A stretch of DNA of 64,000 nt, taken from Petrimonas sp. (GTDB lineage Bacteria; Bacteroidota; Bacteroidia; Bacteroidales; Dysgonomonadaceae). Every line of letters starts with the position of its first letter. Position 1 is the first letter of the stretch. The stretch spans positions 62,001 through 126,000 of the forward strand of contig DUNG01000016.1 of assembly GCA_012839475.1 (NCBI GenBank), written 5' to 3'. Of this stretch, positions 1-10,166 are shown in pieces. The translations under genes were made by a program, and so were the position numbers. Below the pieces are notes generated by a model. That model was not told the DNA's origin. It saw only the letters and a list, made by a program, of their open reading frames with translations, and did no database searches.

Positions 1-1299
1 GTCGAGGTTGAACTTCACCTCGTACCGATCGAAGTTGATGGCCCCGTTAGCGAAGCGACGCTCCCGCAACCGCTGGGCCAACTGATTCATCTGCAGCAGC
101 TTGGCTGAAAACCGACCCTTTCCGGTCTCTATCACCGTCTGCGCGTCTTCGTAGGTAAGCCGGCTATCCGACTTGATGACGGTGCGGGTAATGCGCGACT
201 GTTTGACCTCCCCGTTTTGGTTCAGCTGAAAGATAACCGAGAAACAGAGCTTCTCCTCGCGGGGGCGCAACGAACAGAGCTCGTTGCTCAACCGTTCCGG
301 CAACATCGGCACGGTACGGTCTACCAGGTAGACAGAGGTAGCTCGGTTCTCCGCCTCCACGTCCACGGGGTCGCCGGGCTTCACGTAATGGGTCACGTCG
401 GCAATATGCACACCCAGCTCCCACAGGTCGTTACCCACCGACCGGAACGAGAGGGCATCGTCAAAATCTTTCGCGTCTTTCGGGTCGATGGTAATCGTGA
501 ATACATCGCGAAAGTCCTCACGGCGGGCAAGCTCCTCTTTATCGATGGTATCCTCTATTTTAGCCGCGTACTCCTCCACCTGCTTGGGGTAGCTGTAGGG
601 CAAACCGTACTGCGCGAGTATCGCGTGCATCTCGGTGTCGTTTTGTCCCGGTTGCCCCAGCACATCCACCACCTTCCCCACCGGGTTGTTGGCCTTGCGA
701 GGCCATTCCACGATCTCGACCACCACCTTATCGCCATCTTTTGCCCCGTTGAGCTCCTCATGCGGGATGAAAATATCGTTCGCCAGGTACTTGCTATCCA
801 TCACCAGGAAAGCGAAATGGCGCTGTACCTCCAGCACCCCCACGAACCGATTTCGCGCGCGCTCCAGTATCTCGATCACGGCCCCCTCGGTATCCGACCG
901 TCTCCGTTTCGCTAGCAGCTGTACCCGTACCCGGTCGCCATTCATCGCGTGCATGCTGTTGCGCTCAGCGATATTAACGATATTCCCGTCATCGTCCGGC
1001 ACGAAAAAGTTCTTCCCGTTGCTCCTCCGCTCGAAACGACCCTCGAGGATCAACCCCCGGTCGTTAATCCGGTACCTGCCCCGGGATGACTCCAGTACCA
1101 GCTCATCGTCGCGCATCTTATCGAGCACGGCGAGCAGCAGCCTCCTGCCTTCCTCACCCTGAACGTTCAACGCCGCTGCGATCTGCTTGTAGTTAAACTG
1201 CTTCTCCTTATTGATCGTGAGAAACTCGCTGATCGCATCTATTAGCTCACTCCTTCTGATCCGGGGAGCCGGCTGAGTGGTTCTCTTTTTCTTACCCAT
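1..1299 (-). CDS. rnr: Ribonuclease R, 3' end beyond window
   Basis: Reverse-strand reading from ATG at 1299 gives MGKKKRTTQPAPRIRRSELIDAISEFLTINKEKQFNYKQIAAALN..., then OB/RNB-type sequence open to the window edge; absent from the ORF track because it is truncated. Confidence 0.9.
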   Translation of the reverse strand, partial: MGKKKRTTQPAPRIRRSELIDAISEFLTINKEKQFNYKQIAAALNVQGEEGRRLLLAVLDKMRDDELVLESSRGRYRINDRGLILEGRFERRSNGKNFFVPDDDGNIVNIAERNSMHAMNGDRVRVQLLAKRRRSDTEGAVIEILERARNRFVGVLEVQRHFAFLVMDSKYLANDIFIPHEELNGAKDGDKVVVEIVEWPRKANNPVGKVVDVLGQPGQNDTEMHAILAQYGLPYSYPKQVEEYAAKIEDTIDKEELARREDFRDVFTITIDPKDAKDFDDALSFRSVGNDLWELGVHIADVTHYVKPGDPVDVEAENRATSVYLVDRTVPMLPERLSNELCSLRPREEKLCFSVIFQLNQNGEVKQSRITRTVIKSDSRLTYEDAQTVIETGKGRFSAKLLQMNQLAQRLRERRFANGAINFDRYEVKFNLD

Positions 1300-1758
1300 A
1301 ATCTTGACTTGGTGTTAGTGTCTCAACCTTCTCTTGTTGTTTTGTTATTGCTATTTGCTTTCAAGGTGAAGGCCTTAGCTTGTTTTACGGGAACACATCC
1401 TGCGTAGTTCGCGTCAAAAAAGAAAAGCTGTTTGAACAATAGTGAGTTCTTTTCTTTTAGCGAACAAGCAGTTGATGGGTCGAAAATATTTGCGATGAGT
1501 GAGAGCAAATGCAAAGCTTGCTTTGACTTTGCCGAACGTAGCAAATATCTATCGCATGAAAACGAGCTTCAGCCAAAGCTGAAAGCAAATAATAAACATA
1601 AAGACAAAAGCTAAGTTATTACTGCAAAGTAATAAAAAATAATTGATACTGCCCCTATGTTTCACCTTTCTCACATCCGCCAAAAGGGTGCAGCCAAATT
1701 TCGCAAATAGAGCAGCAATCATTATTTTTGCAAGACGATCCTTTACAAGAAATTAGCA

Positions 1759-2772
1759 ATGAACGGGAAGAAAATTCTTATCACGGGCGCCAGCGGCTTT
1801 ATCGGGAGCACGGCGGTGGACAAGGCCCTTGAACTGGGTCTCGACACGTGGGCCGGCATTCGGAAGAGCAGCAGCCGTGCCTACCTGCAAGACGAGCGGA
1901 TTCGCTTCATCGATTTGCCGTACCACGACAAAGAAAAGCTAAGGGAGCAGCTCCGCTCGTTCGTGGATCAACATGGCCGCTTCGACTATATCCTCCACAT
2001 CGCCGGGGCCACACAAGCGCTCTGTGAAGCCAATTTTTTCCGGGTAAACTACGAATATACCCGCCATTTGGTCGACGTACTGGTCGAGGAGAAGGTACAG
2101 CCAGACGCCTTTGTATTGATGAGCACGCTCGGTGTCCTGGGCGTTGGCGATGAGGTGGGGTACACCCCTTTCCAAGCAGACCACGCTCCCAATCCCAACA
2201 CGGCCTACGGGAGGAGCAAGCTACAAGCCGAAAACTACCTAAAGGGCCTCGACAACTTTCCCTACCTGATCCTTCGCCCCACCGGCGTGTACGGCCCGCG
2301 CGACAGGGACTACCTTATCCTGATGAAAGCGGTTAAAAGCGGGTTAAACGTGGGAGCCGGGTTCAAGGAGCAGCGGCTGTCGTTCATCTTCAGCGAAGAC
2401 CTTGTAGATATCATCTTCACGCTTTTGAATAAGGGAATTACCCAAAAGGAGTTCCTGGTATCGGACGGCGATAGCTATACCGATAGTGAATTCAACGCGA
2501 TCGTGCAAGAGGCGCTGCAACGAAAACGGGTGCTGCGGGTAAAGGTCCCCTTGTGGATCGTAAAGCCCGCCGCGTTCCTCAGCGAGAAGTGGGCCTCCCT
2601 GTTCGGGAGGACCACCACCTTTAACAGCGACAAGTACAACATCATGAAGCAGCGCAATTGGGCGTGCGATATCACCCCCCTTCGTGATGCCATCGACTTC
2701 ACGCCCGCGCACAGGCTAAGGGAGGGTGTTGCCAAGACTGTCGCGTGGTACAAGGAGCATGGGTGGCTTTAA
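1759..2772 (+). CDS. NAD-dependent epimerase/dehydratase (SDR family)
   Basis: N-terminal ITGASGFIGS Rossmann motif and YGRSKLQAE catalytic YxxxK motif. Confidence 0.9.
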   Translation: MNGKKILITGASGFIGSTAVDKALELGLDTWAGIRKSSSRAYLQDERIRFIDLPYHDKEKLREQLRSFVDQHGRFDYILHIAGATQALCEANFFRVNYEYTRHLVDVLVEEKVQPDAFVLMSTLGVLGVGDEVGYTPFQADHAPNPNTAYGRSKLQAENYLKGLDNFPYLILRPTGVYGPRDRDYLILMKAVKSGLNVGAGFKEQRLSFIFSEDLVDIIFTLLNKGITQKEFLVSDGDSYTDSEFNAIVQEALQRKRVLRVKVPLWIVKPAAFLSEKWASLFGRTTTFNSDKYNIMKQRNWACDITPLRDAIDFTPAHRLREGVAKTVAWYKEHGWL

Positions 2773-2796
2773 GCACGATGTTTTTACCGTGCGCAC

Positions 2797-2827
2797 TTGG
2801 ATAAAGCTGTTTTTTCATGTACTTTTG
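2797..2827 (+). promoter_or_regulatory. Bacteroidota-type sigma-ABfr promoter upstream of dapB
   Basis: TTG at 2797-2799, 20-nt spacer, TACTTTTG (TAnnTTTG) at 2820-2827, 30 nt upstream of the dapB ATG. Confidence 0.6.
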
Positions 2828-2857
2828 CCAAGATGAAACCGACATGACAATAAGCGT

Positions 2858-3583
2858 ATGAAAATAGCAATAATCGGTTACGGCAAGATGGGGCGAGAGA
2901 TTGAAAAGGTGGCCCGCGAAAGGGGTCACGAGATTGGCGCCACCATCGATCTGAATGAAGAGGAGAAGTTCGCCTCACCCGAGTTTAAGGGGGCCGACGT
3001 GGCGATCGAGTTCACCGCGCCCACCAGCGCCGTGAGGAACTACCTGCTCGCCTTCGAGGCGGGTATACCGGTTGTGTCCGGTACTACCGGGTGGCTGGAT
3101 CAAGTTGACCGGGTGAAGGAGGCGTGCGAGCAAGCGGGTTCAGCCTTTTTCTATGCCTCCAACTTCAGCCTGGGCGTCAACCTCTTCTTCGAGCTCAACA
3201 AGGCGCTCGCCCAGATGATGAACCGGTTCGGCGAATACGATGTGCGGATGGAGGAGACCCATCACATTCACAAGCTGGATGCACCCAGCGGCACCGCGAT
3301 CACGCTCGCCAAGGGGATTTTGGAACATCTGGACCGAAAGAAGCGGTGGTCGCTAGAGGGTGATGAGCCCGATGACCCCGCTACATTGCACGTAGAGGCG
3401 TTTCGTGAAGGCGAGGTGCCCGGCATCCACAGCGTGATCTACGAATCGGAGATCGACTCTATCTGCATCACGCACGAAGCGAAAAGTCGAAAGGGGTTCG
3501 CCTTGGGTGCAGTGCTAGCGGCGGAATTTACAAAGGGGAAGAGGGGATTCCTCACCATGAGTGACCTGCTAAACTTAAAGTGA
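2858..3583 (+). CDS. dapB: 4-hydroxy-tetrahydrodipicolinate reductase
   Basis: IAIIGYGKMGREIE N-terminus, EFTAPTSA, ETHHIHKLDAPSGTA signature. Confidence 0.95.
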   Translation: MKIAIIGYGKMGREIEKVARERGHEIGATIDLNEEEKFASPEFKGADVAIEFTAPTSAVRNYLLAFEAGIPVVSGTTGWLDQVDRVKEACEQAGSAFFYASNFSLGVNLFFELNKALAQMMNRFGEYDVRMEETHHIHKLDAPSGTAITLAKGILEHLDRKKRWSLEGDEPDDPATLHVEAFREGEVPGIHSVIYESEIDSICITHEAKSRKGFALGAVLAAEFTKGKRGFLTMSDLLNLK

Positions 3584-3613
3584 AAAAATCAAGAAACAAA
3601 ATAACGACAACCT

Positions 3614-5134
3614 ATGAGCAAAAAACCGTCTACCCATCAGCAAGCCCGGCAGGGTAAAACCGCTCGTCCAACCCTACGCGAGCGATTTCAGGGTGCGAGT
3701 CGCCGCCAGTGGATCTGGTGCACCACCTGGTTGGTGCTTACCCTCCTGTTTGCAGTGTGGGCACGCTCGCTATGGGTATTAATACTCATCCCGTTCATAC
3801 TGGACATCTACATCACCAAGTTCTTGCCCTGGGGCTTCTGGAAACATTCAAAAAGCAACGCGGTCCGGAAAACCATGGAGTGGGTCGATGCTATCATATT
3901 CGCGCTGATCGCGGTCTACTTCATCAACACCTTTTTTTTCCAGAACTACCAGATTCCCACCTCCTCGTTAGAGAAGTCGCTGTTGGTGGGCGACTTCCTG
4001 GCGGTCAGCAAGCTCAGCTACGGTCCCCGCTCACCCATCACCCCGCTCTCGTTCCCATTGGCACAACACACCATGCCGGTGGTGGGGGGCAAGTCGTATT
4101 TCGAAAAACCGCAATGGAAGTACCGGCGACTAAAAGGGTTCGGAGAGGTAAAACGCAACGACATCGTGGTCTTCAACTTCCCCACGGGCGACACGGTGGC
4201 GCTAAACCGACAGGCCGAGGACTTCTACTCCCTGGCCAAGCAACATCCCGAGGGAAGCGCGGGGATACGTGCCGACAAGCGCTCGTACGGGGAGGTGGTG
4301 TACCGCCCGGTAGACCGACGGGAAAACTACGTGAAGCGCTGCATTGGGCTTCCGGGAGAGACCCTGGAGATGCGGAACGACACGGTGTACATCGATGGAC
4401 AGCACCTGCCCAACCCTCGCCTGGCCCAACATAACTACATGATCCATACCGACGGAACCCAGCTCTCAACGGAGCTATTCACGGAACTGGGTATCAACAA
4501 GGCCGACTACACGCTGGAAAGTTACGGCCAATCGATATCCCGCTCACAAGACCTCACCGGGGTGGATAGCCTAAGCATGGCACTTTTCGGGTTGTTTGCC
4601 CGCGATGGCAATAACGGCAGGCTATATTTCAGTATCCCCATGACGCAAGAGATGGTAGAGAAAGTAAAGGCCAAACCGTTTGTCTGGAACGTGATCAAAG
4701 AGAAGGAGCAACCCAGCACAGGCTACTACTACCCGCTTGATCATAACGGTGGGTGGACCCGGGACACCTACGGCCCGATATGGATACCCAAGAAAGGGGC
4801 TACCCTCACCTTCGATGGAGACGTCGACTTCAAGGTGGCGGCCTACGAGCGCTGTATCAAGAACTACGAGGGGAACGACTTCGCCTACCGCGATGGGGTG
4901 GTCTACATCAACGGTGAGGCGGCCGATTCCTATACTTTCAAGTTCGACTACTACTTCATGATGGGCGATAACCGCCACAACTCGGCCGACTCCCGCGTGT
5001 GGGGATTCGTGCCCGAAGACCATATCGTAGGGCAACCCAGGCTTATCTGGTTATCGCTGGAGAAAGACCGGGGTTGGTTTAAAGGGAGGATACGATGGAA
5101 GCGGCTGTTCCGAAACGCGAACATCCCCGCGTGA
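3614..5134 (+). CDS. lepB: Signal peptidase I (large Bacteroidota type)
   Basis: QNYQIPTSSLEKSLLVGDFL serine motif, YVKRCIGLPGE lysine motif, MMGDNRHNSADSR motif. Confidence 0.95.
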   Translation: MSKKPSTHQQARQGKTARPTLRERFQGASRRQWIWCTTWLVLTLLFAVWARSLWVLILIPFILDIYITKFLPWGFWKHSKSNAVRKTMEWVDAIIFALIAVYFINTFFFQNYQIPTSSLEKSLLVGDFLAVSKLSYGPRSPITPLSFPLAQHTMPVVGGKSYFEKPQWKYRRLKGFGEVKRNDIVVFNFPTGDTVALNRQAEDFYSLAKQHPEGSAGIRADKRSYGEVVYRPVDRRENYVKRCIGLPGETLEMRNDTVYIDGQHLPNPRLAQHNYMIHTDGTQLSTELFTELGINKADYTLESYGQSISRSQDLTGVDSLSMALFGLFARDGNNGRLYFSIPMTQEMVEKVKAKPFVWNVIKEKEQPSTGYYYPLDHNGGWTRDTYGPIWIPKKGATLTFDGDVDFKVAAYERCIKNYEGNDFAYRDGVVYINGEAADSYTFKFDYYFMMGDNRHNSADSRVWGFVPEDHIVGQPRLIWLSLEKDRGWFKGRIRWKRLFRNANIPA

Positions 5135-5919
5135 AACGGGTGCTTTTACCCTCCTTTTACCTCGCCCCCGTGGAGTACTACGCCGCGCTGTTTCATGCCC
5201 ACAGCGCCCAGGTCGAGGTACACGACCATTACCAAAAGCAGTCGTACCGCAACCGGTGCGTGATCGCGGGAGCCAACGGGCCGATGACGTTAAGCATCCC
5301 GGTAGAAAAGGCGAAAAGCGACACCGCCCCCATGAGGGATACGCGGATCTCGGATCACGGCAATTGGCGACACCTCCACTGGAACGCGATACTATCGGCT
5401 TACAACTCCACCCCCTTCTTCCCCTATTACGAGGATGAATTCAGGCCCTTTTATGAAGAGAAGATCCCGTTTCTTCACGACTTTAACGAGCGGCTACGGC
5501 AACTCGTCTGCCGACTTATCGGCATCGAGACGCCCGTTTCATACAGCTCCCGCTACATTGAGTGTCCAAACGAGAACCAACAATTGAGTGGGGAAAAAAC
5601 TTTTCAAGAAAACGGGAAACTGGAAAGAAAACGACAGACAAAAGGAAACAAACAACAGGAACAGAAAGGGCAAGCAGAACAGAATGAACAACCTGGCCAA
5701 GGCAATCAAACCGGTGAGCGCGTTATTGACCTAAGGGAAGCGATTCACCCCAAACGCCCTCCCTGCCTTGCCACGCCCCCCTACTACCAGGTTTTTAGCG
5801 AAAAGTTGGGATTCCTACCTAACCTAAGCATCATCGACCTGCTTTTCAACCTCGGAAATGAATCCAGGTTATATCTGGCTCAAATTTCACATCCTCACCA
5901 TTTTTCTCTATTTTTGTAA
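5095..5919 (+). CDS. WbqC family protein
   Basis: LPSFYLAPVEYYA...DHYQKQSYRNRCVIAGANGPMTLSIPV and C-terminal YYQVFSEKLGFLPNLSIIDLLFNLGNES; a hydrophilic low-complexity insertion lies in the middle. Confidence 0.85.
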   Translation: MEAAVPKREHPRVKRVLLPSFYLAPVEYYAALFHAHSAQVEVHDHYQKQSYRNRCVIAGANGPMTLSIPVEKAKSDTAPMRDTRISDHGNWRHLHWNAILSAYNSTPFFPYYEDEFRPFYEEKIPFLHDFNERLRQLVCRLIGIETPVSYSSRYIECPNENQQLSGEKTFQENGKLERKRQTKGNKQQEQKGQAEQNEQPGQGNQTGERVIDLREAIHPKRPPCLATPPYYQVFSEKLGFLPNLSIIDLLFNLGNESRLYLAQISHPHHFSLFL

Positions 5920-6028
5920 CAGCTATATTCAACCCCGAGGGGTTCATACAGTAAAAGCGTAAGATCATCGTTTGGAACTGACTTAATCAAAGACTTCATA
6001 CATAGAATTATAAAGATAGTATCATCGT

Positions 6029-7564
6029 ATGCAACATCAAAAAACAAGGGTTCGTTTTGCACCCAGTCCCACCGGGCCGCTGCATATTGGCGGGGTGCGT
6101 ACTGCCCTATACAACTACCTCTTCGCGAAACAACGGGGAGGGGACTTTATCCTACGGATCGAGGATACCGACTCAACCCGGTTCGTACCCGGCTCTGAGG
6201 AGTACATCCAAGAGACATTCGATTGGCTGGGGATGCCATTTGACGAGAGCCCCCGCCGGGGAGGAGACTTCGGGCCATACAAGCAGTCGCAACGTCGTGA
6301 GATCTACAAGGAGCACGTACATCGGTTGTTGGAAAAAGGAGCAGCCTACATCGCGTTCGACACCCCCCAGGAACTGGACACGAAGAGAAAAGAGGTTCCC
6401 AACTTCCAATACGACGCATCCACCCGCGGACAGATGCGCAACTCGCTCACGTTAGGAAAAGAGGAGACCAAGCGACTGATCGACCTGAAGACCCAGTACG
6501 TGGTACGGGTGAAAATTGAACCCAAAAAAGAGATAGTGGTTGACGATATGATCCGCGGCAAGGTGGTCGTCAACTCCTCGGTGCTTGATGACAAGGTGAT
6601 CTACAAGTCGGCCGACGAGCTGCCCACCTATCACTTGGCCAACGTGGTGGATGACCACCTGATGAAAATAACGCACGTGATCCGCGGCGAGGAGTGGCTT
6701 CCTTCTGCCCCGCTGCACGTGTGGCTCTATCAAAACCTGGGTTGGGAGAAAACCATGCCAAGGTTCGCCCACCTGCCATTATTGCTCAAACCGGAAGGAA
6801 ACGGGAAGCTGAGCAAGCGGGACGGCGACCGCCTGGGATTCCCCGTCTTCCCGCTGGAGTGGAAAGATCCCGCATCGGGTCAGCTCTCCATGGGCTACCG
6901 CGAGGCTGGTTACCTTCCCGAAGCGGTCATCAACTTCTTAGCCCTCCTGGGATGGAACCCCGGCACGGAGCAAGAGCTGTTCACGCTGGACGAGCTTATC
7001 CAGGCTTTCTCCTTCGAGCGGTGCAGCAAGGGCGGTGCCAAGTTCGACATCGATAAGGCGAAGTGGTACAACCACCAGTACATCATGAAGATGCCCAACC
7101 TGGTGATCGCCGAACAGTTTCACCCCATTTTGGAAGAAAAGGGAATCTCGGTATCCATTGAAAAGGTGGCCCGGATCGTGGGGCTGATCAAAGACAGGGT
7201 CCACTTCCTGAAGGAGCTGTGGGAGCAGTCACACTTCTTCTTCGAGGCACCGACGAGCTACGACGAGAAGACGGTCCGCAGGCGGTGGAAAGAGGAGACG
7301 CCCGAGCAAATGCGGCAGTTAATCGAGCTGTTCGGGTCGATGGAGAACTTCTCCGCCAATCATCAGGAAACGGTCGTGAAGCAGTGGATCAGCGACAACG
7401 GCTTCAACATGGGCGGCATCATGAACGCGTTGCGCCTCGCCATCGTGGGGGAACCCAAGGGGCCCGCCATATTCGTGATCACTGAACTGATCGGTAAGAG
7501 AGAGACCATCCGCCGAATCGAGGGGGCGATTACATCAATAAACAACAGAAGTGATGGAGATTGA
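6029..7564 (+). CDS. gltX: Glutamate--tRNA ligase
   Basis: [30 protein letters not shown] region and [13 protein letters not shown]-like motif. Confidence 0.97.
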   Translation: MQHQKTRVRFAPSPTGPLHIGGVRTALYNYLFAKQRGGDFILRIEDTDSTRFVPGSEEYIQETFDWLGMPFDESPRRGGDFGPYKQSQRREIYKEHVHRLLEKGAAYIAFDTPQELDTKRKEVPNFQYDASTRGQMRNSLTLGKEETKRLIDLKTQYVVRVKIEPKKEIVVDDMIRGKVVVNSSVLDDKVIYKSADELPTYHLANVVDDHLMKITHVIRGEEWLPSAPLHVWLYQNLGWEKTMPRFAHLPLLLKPEGNGKLSKRDGDRLGFPVFPLEWKDPASGQLSMGYREAGYLPEAVINFLALLGWNPGTEQELFTLDELIQAFSFERCSKGGAKFDIDKAKWYNHQYIMKMPNLVIAEQFHPILEEKGISVSIEKVARIVGLIKDRVHFLKELWEQSHFFFEAPTSYDEKTVRRRWKEETPEQMRQLIELFGSMENFSANHQETVVKQWISDNGFNMGGIMNALRLAIVGEPKGPAIFVITELIGKRETIRRIEGAITSINNRSDGD

Positions 7565-8546
7565 TTTTGTAGTAACCTGGGTCGATATGGACGACCCGAG
7601 CTGGAAGGCCGATTTCGCCAAATACTCCGGTAAGATCGACAACACCAAGAACGAAGTATCGGAAGCCCGCTTTCGGGACCACGGGTTCTTAAAGTACTGG
7701 TTCCGGGGAGTGGAAAAGTTCGCCCCCTGGGTTAGGAAGGTTCATTTCGTCACGTGCGACCAGAAGCCGAAGTGGCTCAACGCCTCCCATCCCAAGTTGC
7801 AACTGGTGAGCCACACCGACTACATCCCGGAGAAGTTCCTGCCCGTGTTCAACTCTTCCCTCATCGAGATCTACCTCCACAAGATACCTAACTTAGCCGA
7901 CCAGTTCGTCTACTTCAACGATGACTTTTTCATCATCAACCACCTCCCCAAAGAGCGGTTTTTCCGGGATGGACTGCCCAACGACATTGCCGCTTTCCGC
8001 TATAACTCGGGGCTGGGGCTTTGGGCCAAGTGCTTAAAAAACAACATCCGCGTTATCAACGAGCGTTTCAACAAACGGGAGGTGCTCAAACGTGACCACG
8101 ACAAGTGGTTCCACCCCCCGTACGGGAAAAAATCGAGGCTCACCCGCCTGCTGAAACCGTACGGCAAGTTCGTGACCCTCATCACCCCGCACAACGCGCA
8201 ACCCTACCTGAAATCGACCTTCAAAGAGGTGTGGGAATACGCGGGCGACCGCCTCACGGCCGTCTCGGAGAACCGCTTCCGAAGCCCTGACGACTACACG
8301 CAGGAGCTGTTCCGCACGTGGCAAATCTGCCGCTCCCAGTTCAACCCATACAACACCTACCAAGACACGAAGATGTTCCCGCTGCTGTTGCGGTCAAAGC
8401 AAGCGATCAAGGCGCTCTACGACCAAAGCTACAAGCTGGTTTGCCTGAACGATAACCAGCATATTCGCGATTACGAGCGGGTGATGACAGAGATCGAGCA
8501 GGCGTTTGAAACCATCCTGCCCGAGAAGTCGACCTTTGAAATATAA
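7551..8546 (+). CDS. Stealth family protein (predicted hexose-1-phosphotransferase)
   Basis: [15 protein letters not shown] (CR1), [27 protein letters not shown] (CR2), [10 protein letters not shown] and terminal CLNDN motifs. Confidence 0.9.
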   Translation: MMEIDFVVTWVDMDDPSWKADFAKYSGKIDNTKNEVSEARFRDHGFLKYWFRGVEKFAPWVRKVHFVTCDQKPKWLNASHPKLQLVSHTDYIPEKFLPVFNSSLIEIYLHKIPNLADQFVYFNDDFFIINHLPKERFFRDGLPNDIAAFRYNSGLGLWAKCLKNNIRVINERFNKREVLKRDHDKWFHPPYGKKSRLTRLLKPYGKFVTLITPHNAQPYLKSTFKEVWEYAGDRLTAVSENRFRSPDDYTQELFRTWQICRSQFNPYNTYQDTKMFPLLLRSKQAIKALYDQSYKLVCLNDNQHIRDYERVMTEIEQAFETILPEKSTFEI

Positions 8547-8708
8547 AACGGGTGTTACTGGTCTTCAGCGGTGAAAACCCCACGCGACCATTTTCCCTTC
8601 GAACTGTAAAACGGGTGTTCTTAGGCGCTAAAACAAACACCGTTCCCGAGTGAGAAAAATTACTTGTTGGGGCAAAGATGAGTGCCACGGGACACCCTTA
8701 CGCCACCA

Positions 8709-9653
8709 TTATTTCTCGAAAGAGGATTTCTCCGGGAAGAGCGACAGCAGGAATGGCTCCACCCGTTTTCTGTCGTCATCGGTGGCATGGTGGCTGTCGT
8801 TAAGACAAAAGAGGGAGGGATTGTACTTGTTGATAAAGTATGAAAAATCAGGTTTATGTAGCCGTATCCTACACGACTCGTTACGCCCCACGTAACGCAA
8901 CTCCCCGCGGTTAATCGCCAGCGCGTAATAGAGGTAAATAATCCGCTGAATATCCTCCTCGGTCCTGACGTGGTGGGTTAGCGTGGCCGATATCTCCTCC
9001 TTGAAATCGACCTCGGAAACCCGCCTGTAGTCCGACTTCAGGTACGCGTCGATGTTGTGGTGGGGGGTTCCCGAGTAGTACCTGCCGAACTTCTCCTCGA
9101 TCAGCAAGGCGGCGCGGTGGATGGTTTTTCGATAAATGTTGGTAGGGATAGAGAGGCGGTGCTTCACCTGATTCACCCACTTCCCCATGAACGCACGTTG
9201 CAAACGCACCACGGGATGACCTCCCGATGTAAAGAAGAAGCTTGGTGTGAGTGGTTTGTGGAAAAACATATCGTCATTCGCGTAGAGAAAGTGCTCGGAC
9301 AGGTCCGGTATCTTCCATAAGCAGTGCTCAATAACCACCGAATTGTAACAAGGCAGCGATTCAGGGGGTAGTAGCTGCCGTATATCCACCACCTCCACCC
9401 TATCATTGGTCAGGTCGAGCCAACGTGGGGTCTGCTCGTCCGTCACGATAAACACCTTGCGGATCCACGGGGCATGCTTCTCCATCGAACGCAGCGAATA
9501 CATCAGCTCCCCGTTATCGGCGTTCCGGGCTTTCGTGATGGCCTCCTCGCTAAAGTGAGTCTGTAACCCCAGGAATCGGTTCTTCTTGGTCAGCCATTCC
9601 AGGTCACTTCCATCCACCCACAGGTAAACAAGGTCAATGTCAAATGGTCGCAT
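8709..9653 (-). CDS. Stealth family protein (second copy, convergent)
   Basis: IDLVYLWVDGSDLEW, NGELMYSLRSMEKHAPWIRKVFIVTDEQTPRWL, FLYANDDMFFHKPL, FCLNDSHHATDDDR motifs. Confidence 0.9.
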   Translation of the reverse strand: MRPFDIDLVYLWVDGSDLEWLTKKNRFLGLQTHFSEEAITKARNADNGELMYSLRSMEKHAPWIRKVFIVTDEQTPRWLDLTNDRVEVVDIRQLLPPESLPCYNSVVIEHCLWKIPDLSEHFLYANDDMFFHKPLTPSFFFTSGGHPVVRLQRAFMGKWVNQVKHRLSIPTNIYRKTIHRAALLIEEKFGRYYSGTPHHNIDAYLKSDYRRVSEVDFKEEISATLTHHVRTEEDIQRIIYLYYALAINRGELRYVGRNESCRIRLHKPDFSYFINKYNPSLFCLNDSHHATDDDRKRVEPFLLSLFPEKSSFEK

Positions 9654-9824
9654 AAATCTCCTCGAATTCTTTAAAAATGTTGATTGGACGAAAACCGATT
9701 CGCGTACGCTTTCGCTTCCTCAGCCAACCGCTCGTTACCGTGAAATTCGGCAACCCGAAGTAAATCCTCTTAAGCGACGACAGTTTCGTCTTAAAACGGT
9801 ACACCACAAAAATAGTCTATTTAA

Positions 9825-10082
9825 TTGAAACTTACAGCGGGAAAGCGAGTTTTCGGGAGATTGTACGGTTTTTCAGGAGATTACGCATTTTTTCAAGCTT
9901 CGTCCCGTTTAAAGTTTCTTACCAATTACAACATCATCGCGAACAGCTCCTACAGCTGGTGGGCCGCGTGGCTCAACGGTAACGAAAACAAAACGATCAT
10001 CGCCCCTCGACAGTGGTACCAAGACCCTCGGGCACAGAGTCGTGTCGCGGAAATGATTCCCAAGGAGCGGATGACGATTTGA
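9825..10082 (+). pseudogene. C-terminal remnant of a GT11 alpha-1,2-fucosyltransferase-like gene
   Basis: NYNIIANSSYSWWAAWLNGNENKTIIAPRQWY matches the typical C-terminal GT11 motif (xNIIANSSFSWWGAWLN...K.VIAP..W); the upstream catalytic part is missing. Confidence 0.65.
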
Positions 10083-10166
10083 ATCTATGTACTATCCCAT
10101 GGTTTTTTTGTATAAAAAGGGAGATATATCGTTTTTTTTTTGTTTATTTGATAAAAAATAGACCCT

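Noticed and set aside
217-915. Plus-strand 232-aa ORF at the window start
   Set aside because: Antisense to the RNase R gene, which is clear on the minus strand.
3614-5134. Unusually long signal peptidase I
   Set aside because: Large LepB with an inserted domain is usual in Bacteroidota.
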